In this document: positions 15,736 to 22,109 of the stretch, one piece after another | How positions within the stretch are numbered: the first letter of the stretch is position 1 | How the letters are laid out: each line of letters opens with the position of its first letter | Program-made: the position numbers and the translations under genes | Assembly: GCF_020400725.1 (NCBI RefSeq) | Contig: NZ_JAINVG010000002.1 | Coordinates: forward strand, 1 to 64,000 | Source: Streptomyces sp. NK15101 | GTDB lineage: Bacteria > Actinomycetota > Actinomycetes > Streptomycetales > Streptomycetaceae | Length of the DNA: 64,000 nucleotides | Direction of reading: 5' to 3' | The notes under the pieces: generated by a model | Seen by the model: the letters and a program-made list of their open reading frames with translations, nothing else | Databases searched by the model: none | Told to the model about the DNA's origin: nothing

Positions 15736-16554
15736 GTGACAGGCACGGACGCTTCCTCCTCGGACCCCCTCTCTTCCTCCGCTTCCCCTTCCCCCTCCTT
15801 CCGGCTCGCCTACGTGCCGGGAGCGACCCCCGCGAAGTGGGTGCGGATCTGGAACGAGCGCCTGCCCGACGTACCCCTGACGCTCCTCTCCGTGACCCCC
15901 GCCGAGGCCTTCGGCGCGATCCGGGAGGGCGCCGCGGACGCGGGCATCGTCCGGCTGCCCGTCGACCGGGACGACCTCAGCGCGATCCCGCTCTACACGG
16001 AGACGACGGTCGTCGTCGTCCCCAAGGACCACCTGTTCGCGGCCGTGGAGGAGGTGTCGGCCGAGGACCTCGCCGACGAGCTCGTCCTGCACCCCCTCGA
16101 CGACACCCTCGGCTGGGAACGGCCGCCCGGCCGCCCCGCCATGGAGCGCCCGGCCACGACGGCCGACGCGATCGAACTGGTCGCCGCGGGCGTCGGCGTG
16201 CTCGCCGTCCCGCAGTCGCTGGCCCGGCTGCACCACCGCAAGGACCTCACCTACCGGACCCTCGTCGGCGTCCCGCAGTCGCGGGTGGCCCTGTCGTGGC
16301 CGGCGGGGGACGAGGCGCCCGACCTGGTGGAGGAGTTCATCGGCATCGTGCGCGGCCGCACCGTGAACAGCACACGGGGCCGCCGCGCCGAGGAGAAGAA
16401 GGGCCAGAAGCAGCCCAGGCAGCAGAAGGCCGCGAAGCCGGCGAGGTCCGGGAAGCCGGCCGGCGGCTCCCGCACCGCCGGCCGCCCCCCGGCGTCCCGC
16501 AAGGGCGGCGGAGGCACCGGCCGGAGCGGGAAGCCGCGCCGCGGCCGCGGCTGA
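15736..16554 (+). CDS. LysR-type effector-binding domain protein lacking an HTH, with basic tail
   Basis: This 272-residue protein starts with GTG at 15736. Residues about 20-205 match only the substrate-binding half of LysR regulators (FRLAYVPGATPAKWVRIWNE, VTPAEAFGAIREGAADAGIV, TADAIELVAAGVGVLAVPQS). The N-terminal winged helix of LysR proteins is absent: only about 20 Ser/Pro-rich residues precede the domain. The last 60 residues are very rich in Lys, Arg and Gly (EEKKGQKQPRQQKAAKPARS and on), like histone-type tails, and could bind nucleic acid non-specifically. It diverges from DUF5997. A co-regulator that supplies the sensor while a partner supplies DNA binding is one reading (inference). 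Confidence 0.82.
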   Translation: MTGTDASSSDPLSSSASPSPSFRLAYVPGATPAKWVRIWNERLPDVPLTLLSVTPAEAFGAIREGAADAGIVRLPVDRDDLSAIPLYTETTVVVVPKDHLFAAVEEVSAEDLADELVLHPLDDTLGWERPPGRPAMERPATTADAIELVAAGVGVLAVPQSLARLHHRKDLTYRTLVGVPQSRVALSWPAGDEAPDLVEEFIGIVRGRTVNSTRGRRAEEKKGQKQPRQQKAAKPARSGKPAGGSRTAGRPPASRKGGGGTGRSGKPRRGRG

Positions 16555-16556
16555 AC

Positions 16557-16573
16557 CGTCCGCACGGCGGACG
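16557..16573 (+). terminator. hairpin after the LysR-effector gene
   Basis: CGTCCGC-ACG-GCGGACG has perfect 7-bp arms and a 3-base loop, three bases after the stop codon. Confidence 0.55.
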
Positions 16574-16597
16574 CCCGGCGCCCCGCCTCCGGCACCT

Positions 16598-16642
16598 CGG
16601 CATACTGACCCCTCCTGATCACCGAATCGATCATCGAATCGG
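16598..16642. promoter_or_regulatory. promoter and near-palindrome upstream of the Cyt-like gene
   Basis: A -10-like CATACT is at 16598-16603. Downstream, bases 16622-16642 form a 21-bp palindrome with a single mismatched pair (CCGAATCGAT, C, ATCGAATCGG), and ATCACCGAATCG / ATCATCGAATCG repeat directly at 13-bp spacing. A repressor site overlapping the transcribed leader is plausible; the binding protein is unknown. Confidence 0.45.
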
Positions 16643-16667
16643 TCACCGAGATCATCCAGGAGGAGCT

Positions 16668-17252
16668 TTGGCCGCCAGTTTCAGGACCGTCGTCGAGGTG
16701 GCACCGGACCACCTCGCGCAGGCCCGGTCCATCGACCGGGTGTTCCAGGAGGCGATCGCCCCGGCGACCGTCAACTTCGACTTCGAGGCGATCCACCGGG
16801 CGGCCTCGGCCGTTCCGGACAGCGACGTGGTGAAGATGGTCCGGGGCTGGGGGCTCCAGGAGCACGCCCCCGTCCTCGTCATGGTCCTCTCCCTCAAGGA
16901 GGCCGTCCGCCAGGCGCTGCCGCCGGAGTGCGCGGAGGCCGGCTTCTGGGCCACGGTCGAGCGGGAGCTCGTCCAGGCCTTCACCGGACTCGCCGCGCAG
17001 GAGGGGCAGCCCGGACTCTCCTTCTACGAGGAGTCCGGGGACCGCACCCGCTTCTACCGGGACCTGTTCTTCGCCCTCCAGGACGAGGAGACCGGGGGCC
17101 ACATGTACGCCCTGGCCTTCTGCGTCGACGTGACCGTCGAGCTGCCGAAGGCCGAGGCCCTCGCGCTCGACCTGACCGACGTCGTGCCCTTCGCGGTGCG
17201 GCTGAACGCGATCGTGCTCCGCCAGGCGCTGGGCGCCCCGGTCTCCGTCTGA
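16668..17252 (+). CDS. Cyt-type cytolytic delta-endotoxin-like protein
   Basis: This 194-residue protein aligns by eye along its length with Bacillus thuringiensis Cyt2A: VFQEAIAPATVNFDFE (residues 25-40) against AFQGAIDPLNLNFNFE, then FWATVERELVQAFTGL (93-108), FYRDLFFALQDEETGG (129-144), VDVTVELPKAEALALDLTD (153-171) and a closing QAL. Cyt proteins are cytolytic and bind membrane lipid, inserting a beta sheet. The TTG at 16668 follows AGGAGGAG closely. There is no signal peptide and no long N-terminal prodomain like that removed in Cyt2A, so it resembles the activated core. No crystal-protein helper gene is adjacent. A different role (inter-microbial or insect-directed, or non-toxic membrane binding) cannot be excluded. 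Confidence 0.8.
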   Translation: MAASFRTVVEVAPDHLAQARSIDRVFQEAIAPATVNFDFEAIHRAASAVPDSDVVKMVRGWGLQEHAPVLVMVLSLKEAVRQALPPECAEAGFWATVERELVQAFTGLAAQEGQPGLSFYEESGDRTRFYRDLFFALQDEETGGHMYALAFCVDVTVELPKAEALALDLTDVVPFAVRLNAIVLRQALGAPVSV

Positions 17253-17272
17253 CCCGGACGACCCGCTCCGCA

Positions 17273-17294
17273 CCGGCCCGCCGTCCCGGGCCGG
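17273..17294. terminator. hairpin between convergent Cyt-like and ferredoxin-reductase genes
   Basis: CCGGCCCG (17273-17280) and CGGGCCGG (17287-17294) are perfect 8-bp arms around a 6-base loop, centred between two convergent stops, so it could serve both directions. Confidence 0.55.
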
Positions 17295-17315
17295 ATCCGA
17301 GGAACGCGGAAGCCC

Positions 17316-18977
17316 TCAGCCCCGCAGCCGCAGCCGGCTGCCCCGCGCCGCCGCGACGAGCTCCGGCACCGTGGCGAGCTTGACCCGCGGACGCCCCGCG
17401 TCCCGGCCCCGCGCCCGCTCGGCCCGGTCGATGGAGGCGAGCCCGCGCGCGTCGACGAGCCCCCGTCCGCTGCGGCTCCGCGCGAGGCGGCGGAACTCCC
17501 GGGAGGTGCCCGTCGGCTTCGGCAGCACCCCGGCGACCGCGTCCGCGAGCAGCGTCCCGACCGTCTCCTCGGCGCAGGCCCGGTTGGCCCCGATGCCCCC
17601 GGAGGGCCCGCGCTTGATCCAGCCGACGACATAGCTGCCGGGCAGTCCCGCGACCCGTCCGGCCTCGTGCGGCACGGTGCCGGTCGTCTCGTCGAACGGC
17701 AGCCCCGCGAGCGGTACGCCGCGGTAGCCGACGGCCCGTACGAGGAGCCCGGCCGCGATCTCCGCACCGGACGGCTCTCCCTCCTCCGTCACCCGGACCG
17801 CCCGCACGCCGTCGGTGCCGAGGGCCTCGACCGGGGCGGTGTGGAAGCGCAGCACGATCCGGCGCCTGCCCCGCGCCGGGGACCGCGTCCAGTCCACCGC
17901 CTCCCGGTCCACGCCCTGCAGGAGCGCGGCCTTCGAGCCGGGCGAGGCCGCGTCGATCGCCGCGCCGGTGCGCGGGTCGCGGTCGTCGACGACCAGGTCG
18001 ACCCCGGGCAGGTGCTTCAGGGCGAGCAGTTCGGAGGTGGTGTACGCGGCGTGCTCGGGGCCCCGGCGGCCCAGGAGCACCACCTCGCGGACCCGTGCGT
18101 CCCGCAGGGCGGCCAGCGCGTGGTCGGCGATGTCCGTACGGGCGAGGGCGTCGGGGTCCGTGACGAGGACGCGGGCGACGTCGAGCGCCACGTTGCCGTT
18201 GCCGACCACGACGACCCGCTCGGCGGAGAGCCCGACTGCGTCCGCGCCGGTCTCCGGATGCGCGTTGTACCAGGAGACGACGGAGGTCGCCGAGACGCTG
18301 CCCGGCAGGTCCTCGCCGGGGATGCCGAGCCGCCGGCCGGAGGGCGCGCCCACCGCGTAGACCACCGCGTCGTGGTGCGCGGCGAGCTCCTCGGGGGTGA
18401 TGTCCGTGCCGATCTCGACGCCGAGCCGCATGCGGACCCGGGGGTGGGAGTGGAAGCGGGCGAAGGCCTCCCCGGCCCCCCTGGTCGTCGGGTGGTCCGG
18501 TGCCACGCCGTACCGGACCAGGCCGCCGGCGACGGGCAGCCGGTCGATCAGCGTCACCTCGGCGTTGGTGTGCAGGAGGAGGTCCTCGGCGGCGTACATG
18601 CCGGCCGGTCCCGTGCCGACGATCGCGACGCGGATCGGGGCGAAGTCGGCGGGGATCGAGCGGTCGAAGACCGGCTCGCCCCAGCTGTGGAAGGTCGGCG
18701 AGGCGAGGACCGGCGCGGGCTCGCGTTCCGCGTAGTAGGCGGCGTTGATCCCCTCGTACTCCCGCAGCCGCTCGGTGAGCCGGTCGGCCGGGAAGATCGC
18801 GTCGACGGGGCAGGCGTCGGCGCAGGCCCCGCAGTCGATGCAGCTCTTCGGGTCGATGTAGAGCATCTCCGTGGTGCCGAAGTCCGGCTCGTCCGGCGTC
18901 GGGTGGATGCAGTTGACCGGGCACACGGCGACACAGGTGGCGTCGTTGCAACAGGTCTGGGTGATGGCGTAGGTCAT
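17316..18977 (-). CDS. ferredoxin / ferredoxin-NADP+ reductase fusion (FprB-like)
   Basis: This 553-residue protein joins an N-terminal bacterial ferredoxin (residues 1-60; CVAVCPVNCIHP and SCIDCGACADACPVDAI give the Cys ligands for two Fe-S clusters, one site possibly [3Fe-4S]) to an adrenodoxin-reductase-type flavoprotein. VAIVGTGPAGMYAAEDLLLH (from about 117) binds FAD and RVVVVGNGNVALDVARVL (about 254) binds NADP(H). The C-terminal GWIKRGPSGGIGANRACAEE is typical of FprA/FprB. It would shuttle electrons between NADPH and an oxygenase. The diiron oxygenase gene immediately upstream (33-base gap) is the obvious partner. Confidence 0.9.
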   Translation of the reverse strand: MTYAITQTCCNDATCVAVCPVNCIHPTPDEPDFGTTEMLYIDPKSCIDCGACADACPVDAIFPADRLTERLREYEGINAAYYAEREPAPVLASPTFHSWGEPVFDRSIPADFAPIRVAIVGTGPAGMYAAEDLLLHTNAEVTLIDRLPVAGGLVRYGVAPDHPTTRGAGEAFARFHSHPRVRMRLGVEIGTDITPEELAAHHDAVVYAVGAPSGRRLGIPGEDLPGSVSATSVVSWYNAHPETGADAVGLSAERVVVVGNGNVALDVARVLVTDPDALARTDIADHALAALRDARVREVVLLGRRGPEHAAYTTSELLALKHLPGVDLVVDDRDPRTGAAIDAASPGSKAALLQGVDREAVDWTRSPARGRRRIVLRFHTAPVEALGTDGVRAVRVTEEGEPSGAEIAAGLLVRAVGYRGVPLAGLPFDETTGTVPHEAGRVAGLPGSYVVGWIKRGPSGGIGANRACAEETVGTLLADAVAGVLPKPTGTSREFRRLARSRSGRGLVDARGLASIDRAERARGRDAGRPRVKLATVPELVAAARGSRLRLRG

Positions 18978-19010
18978 GTCGTCGGCTCAGCTCGGATCCG
19001 GGGGAGGGGG

Positions 19011-19913
19011 TCAGATGAGGTTCGCACGCTTGTAGAAGAAGAGCGCGGGCCGGGTCAGCAGGCGGGCCGAGGCCAGGAACTCCATGAGGCCGGCACAGCT
19101 GGCGCGCATCTGCGCCTTGTAGTGCTCGTTGGCGGCGGCCTCGCGCCGGGCGCGCACCGGGTCGAGGCCCGCCTTCGCGTAGACGTCGGGGCTGACCAGG
19201 CTGGTGACGATGTAGTACGCGGCGATGGCGACGACCAGGGCGTGGAAGTTGCGGCGGGCCCGGCCGGCGTGGGCCAGTCGGCGGCGCGTCTCGTCCCGGG
19301 CGAACTTCATGTGCCGGGACTCCTCGACGACGTGGATGTTGTTGATCGTGCGGACGAAGGGGACGACCCGCTCGTCGCGCATCCAGTCGCGCTGCATGAC
19401 GTCGAGGACCTCCTCGGCGACGAGGATGCCGGCGTAGGCGGCCTCGCCGAAGCCGACGGTCTTGAAGGCCCTGCCGAGTTCGAGCACCGCCCGCCTGGGC
19501 CGGTAGGCGGGGGCGCCGAGCTTCTGGGCGCCCCGGGCGAACATGATGGAGTGGCGGCACTCGTCGGCGATCTCGGTGAGGGCCCACTGGAACCGGGGGT
19601 CGGTGGGGTCCTTGGCGTACATGTCGCGCAGCACCATCTGCTGGAGGATCATCTCGAACCAGATGCCGGTGCTGGCCACCGAGGCGGACTCCTGACGGGT
19701 CAGCTCCTTGCGCTGCTCCTCGCTCATCTCGTTCCAGTAGGCGGTCCCGTAGAGGCTGTTCCACTCCGGGCTCTGGCCGTGGAAGTCCTTGTCGAGGGGG
19801 GTGTCCCAGTCGACCTCGGCGGCGGGGTCGTAGGAGAGCTTCGCGGCCGACAGGAGCAGCCGCGCGGCGACGTCGTGGTCTTCGTTGTCGGGGCGGACGG
19901 TGCTGCTTGCCAT
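19011..19913 (-). CDS. AurF-type diiron oxygenase
   Basis: This 300-residue protein belongs to the AurF/p-aminobenzoate N-oxygenase family of non-heme diiron enzymes. The metal ligands are recognisable: Glu in ASTGIWFEMILQQMVL, EIADECRHSIMFARG (E..H), GILVAEEVLDV (E), and VEESRHMKFARDE (E..H). AurF oxidises aryl amines to nitro groups; related members hydroxylate other substrates. The gene is first in a two-gene leftward operon with a ferredoxin/ferredoxin reductase fusion that can supply electrons. The ATG at 19913 has GAGGAG upstream. Two abutting 25-bp dyads lie 38-87 bases upstream, so the operon is probably repressed until a ligand appears. Confidence 0.88.
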   Translation of the reverse strand: MASSTVRPDNEDHDVAARLLLSAAKLSYDPAAEVDWDTPLDKDFHGQSPEWNSLYGTAYWNEMSEEQRKELTRQESASVASTGIWFEMILQQMVLRDMYAKDPTDPRFQWALTEIADECRHSIMFARGAQKLGAPAYRPRRAVLELGRAFKTVGFGEAAYAGILVAEEVLDVMQRDWMRDERVVPFVRTINNIHVVEESRHMKFARDETRRRLAHAGRARRNFHALVVAIAAYYIVTSLVSPDVYAKAGLDPVRARREAAANEHYKAQMRASCAGLMEFLASARLLTRPALFFYKRANLI

Positions 19914-19950
19914 GGTGCGGCTCCTCGGGGTCGCTCGAGCGGCTCGGGCA

Positions 19951-20000
19951 CTTGTTAGACGTCGCGTCTAGCAAGCTTGTTAGACGGAACGTATAGCAAG
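19951..20000. promoter_or_regulatory. two abutting 25-bp dyads, likely TetR-type operators
   Basis: The first unit (19951-19975) reads CTTGTTAGACG, TCG, CGTCTAGCAAG; the second (19976-20000) reads CTTGTTAGACG, GAA, CGTATAGCAAG. Each has 11-bp arms around a 3-base centre, with one and two mismatched pairs respectively, and the units touch end to end. They precede the AurF operon start by 38 bases. No regulator gene is adjacent, so control is by a protein encoded elsewhere (inference). Confidence 0.75.
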
Positions 20001-20062
20001 GGCCCGGGGGAGGCCTACCCCTCGGTGCGACTTTCTTTCCACGGGAGTTACCGCGGGTACGC

Positions 20063-20099
20063 GAACGGGGCCGGAGCCGTCGCGGCTCCGGCCCCGTTC
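20063..20099 (-). terminator. strong hairpin terminator of the subtilase gene
   Basis: Perfect 16-bp arms at 20063-20078 and 20084-20099 enclose a 5-base loop, 15 bases past the stop of the leftward subtilase gene. Confidence 0.85.
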
Positions 20100-20114
20100 C
20101 CGGGTCGGTATGTA

Positions 20115-21914
20115 CTAGAAGGTCAGGTTCCAGGCGTCGATCCTGCCCGTGTCCTGGTTCGCGTTGTCGTTCACGCGCAGCTTCCAGACACCGTTGGCGA
20201 CCTCCGCCGAGGCGTCGACCGTGTACGTCTGGGCGATGTTGTCCGTGCCGCTGCCGGTCCGGTTGTGCAGCGTGTACACGGTGCCGTCCGGGGCCACCAG
20301 GTCGACCTTCAGGTCACCGATGTAGGTGTGCTTGATGTCGACGCCCACCTTGAGGCCGGCCGGCGCGTTGCCCGTCACGCCGCTGACCGTGATCGGGCTC
20401 TCGACCGTGGAGTTGTCCGCGATCGCGTAGTCCGTGAGGTTCTCGAAGTACGCCCCGGGCGGCGGGGTGGAGCCGCCGACGGCCTTCAGGGCGTCGACGC
20501 GGCCCTCGCCGAAGAAGCTGTTCTTCGTGGTGGTGCCGGTGCAGCGGGCGTCCGAGGGGCAGGCCAGGTCGGTGGCCTGCTCGCCGAGCTTCGCCCGGAT
20601 GTCCGCCGGGGTGTACGCCGGGTTGGCGCTGGCCAGCAGCGCGGCCACGCCGGCGACGTGCGGGGAGGCCATCGAAGTGCCGCTCAGCGAGGCGTACTTG
20701 CCGCCGGGGACGGTGCTGTAGACGGACTCGCCGGGGGCCGAGACCTCGATGACGTCACGGCCGTAGTTGGAGAACGAGGCCTTGGAGGTGCCGCTGGTGC
20801 CGTTCGCCGAGACCGTGACCACGCCCGGCAGCTCGGCCGGGATGTCGAGGCAGGCGTTCGTGATGGTCCGGGTCACCGGCGTCGAGTCGTTCGGGCTCGA
20901 CGAGTCGGTGGTCTTGTTGGCCAGGTCGACGTTGGAGTTGCCGGCCGCCGCGACCTGGAGGGAGCCCTTGCTCTCGGCGTACGCCTGGGCGCGGCCCACG
21001 CCCTCCAGGATGGCCGCCTGGTCCAGGTTGTCGGGGCAGTTGAACTGCCACGGGTCCGTGTAGTAGCTGTTGTTGGTGACCTTGAAGCCGTGGTCACCGG
21101 CCCACACGAGGCCGCAGATGGTGTTCTCCGCGAAGAACAGCGTGGTGCCGGGCTCGGCGATGCGCACCGAGGAGATCTTCACGCCCGGCGCGACGCCGAT
21201 GGCGCCCTTGCCGTTCTTGGCGGCCGCGACCGTGCCGGCGACGTGGGTGCCGTGCTGGTCGACGTCGCGCCAGGCGCCGACGCGGGTGTCCGTCTTGCCG
21301 TAGGCGCAGGAGACCGAGTCGGCGGCGTTGAAGTTCGGCGCCAGGTCCTGGTGCTGGTCGTCCACGCCGGTGTCCAGGATGCCGACCTTGACCGTGGCGG
21401 AGCCCTTGTTGACGGCCCAGGCCTGGTCGGCCTTGATCTGGGTCATGTCCGAACGGACCGGCTCCGTCGTGGGCGCGGCGGCCTGCGAGGGGTTGGCCGG
21501 GAGCGCCGGGTTGTAGGCGTCGGCGGGCACGTCGGAGGTGCGGGTCGCGCCGACCTTCTGGACGCCGGAGACGCCGCGCATCGTGGTGGCGAAGGAGGCG
21601 GAGGCCGAGTGCGCGACGATCACGCCGATCGCGTCGTACGAGGCGAAGACCGAGCCGCCGTTGTTCGCGATGGCGGTGCGGACGGCGGTGGTGTCGCCCG
21701 GGGTCGTGATGACCAGGTAGGCGCGGGTGCCCGCGGCCCAGGCGGCGGGCGCCGCGGCGATCGCGGGAGCGGCGGCCGGGCCGGCCGAACGGACCGCGAG
21801 GGGCTCGTTGTCCAGCGGGGCGGCCTGCGCGATGCCGACGGTCGTGCCGAGCGCCAGGGACGTGCCGAGCGCGAGGGCCGAGAGTCTCATGCGGCCGGAT
21901 ATGTGGGAAAACAA
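20115..21914 (-). CDS. secreted S8 serine protease (subtilisin-like) with C-terminal P-domain
   Basis: This 599-residue exported protease has a signal peptide (LSALALGTSLALGTTVGIAQAA), an I9-like propeptide (about residues 60-130) and a peptidase S8 domain. The triad is Asp181 (ILDTGVDD), His221 (DQHGTHVAG) and Ser414 (SGTSMASPH); AAAGNSN holds the oxyanion-hole Asn. The last about 90 residues are a proprotein-convertase P-domain (KVGVDIKHTYIGDLKVDLVA to VNDNANQDTGRIDAWNLTF). I prefer the TTG at 21914 because GGAGG lies five bases upstream; the ATG at 21890 has no such site. It is probably an extracellular protease for nitrogen acquisition, expressed as a single gene ending in a strong hairpin. 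Confidence 0.9.
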   Translation of the reverse strand: MFSHISGRMRLSALALGTSLALGTTVGIAQAAPLDNEPLAVRSAGPAAAPAIAAAPAAWAAGTRAYLVITTPGDTTAVRTAIANNGGSVFASYDAIGVIVAHSASASFATTMRGVSGVQKVGATRTSDVPADAYNPALPANPSQAAAPTTEPVRSDMTQIKADQAWAVNKGSATVKVGILDTGVDDQHQDLAPNFNAADSVSCAYGKTDTRVGAWRDVDQHGTHVAGTVAAAKNGKGAIGVAPGVKISSVRIAEPGTTLFFAENTICGLVWAGDHGFKVTNNSYYTDPWQFNCPDNLDQAAILEGVGRAQAYAESKGSLQVAAAGNSNVDLANKTTDSSSPNDSTPVTRTITNACLDIPAELPGVVTVSANGTSGTSKASFSNYGRDVIEVSAPGESVYSTVPGGKYASLSGTSMASPHVAGVAALLASANPAYTPADIRAKLGEQATDLACPSDARCTGTTTKNSFFGEGRVDALKAVGGSTPPPGAYFENLTDYAIADNSTVESPITVSGVTGNAPAGLKVGVDIKHTYIGDLKVDLVAPDGTVYTLHNRTGSGTDNIAQTYTVDASAEVANGVWKLRVNDNANQDTGRIDAWNLTF

Positions 21915-22066
21915 TGCGTCCTCCGATGACCCGGTGGCGCGGGTGGCGCCGGCCGGGCCCTGTGATGTGTGGGGTGGACGCAAGATCGCAGACAAACGGG
22001 GCGGAAGGAAGTCTTCTGTCCGACAAGCCCGTTCGTGTAACAAAATCTTGACTTGAACATGACGGA

Positions 22067-22098
22067 AAGGGGGCGGTTTTCCGTTTCTCCGCCCCCTT
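22067..22098 (-). terminator. hairpin terminator of the alpha-amylase gene
   Basis: AAGGGGGCGG (22067-22076) pairs with CCGCCCCCTT (22089-22098) around a T-rich loop, 11 bases after the amylase stop. The adjoining stretch 21960-22066 is AT-rich for this genome and should hold the leftward subtilase promoter. Confidence 0.7.
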
Positions 22099-22109
22099 CC
22101 CGGGACGCG

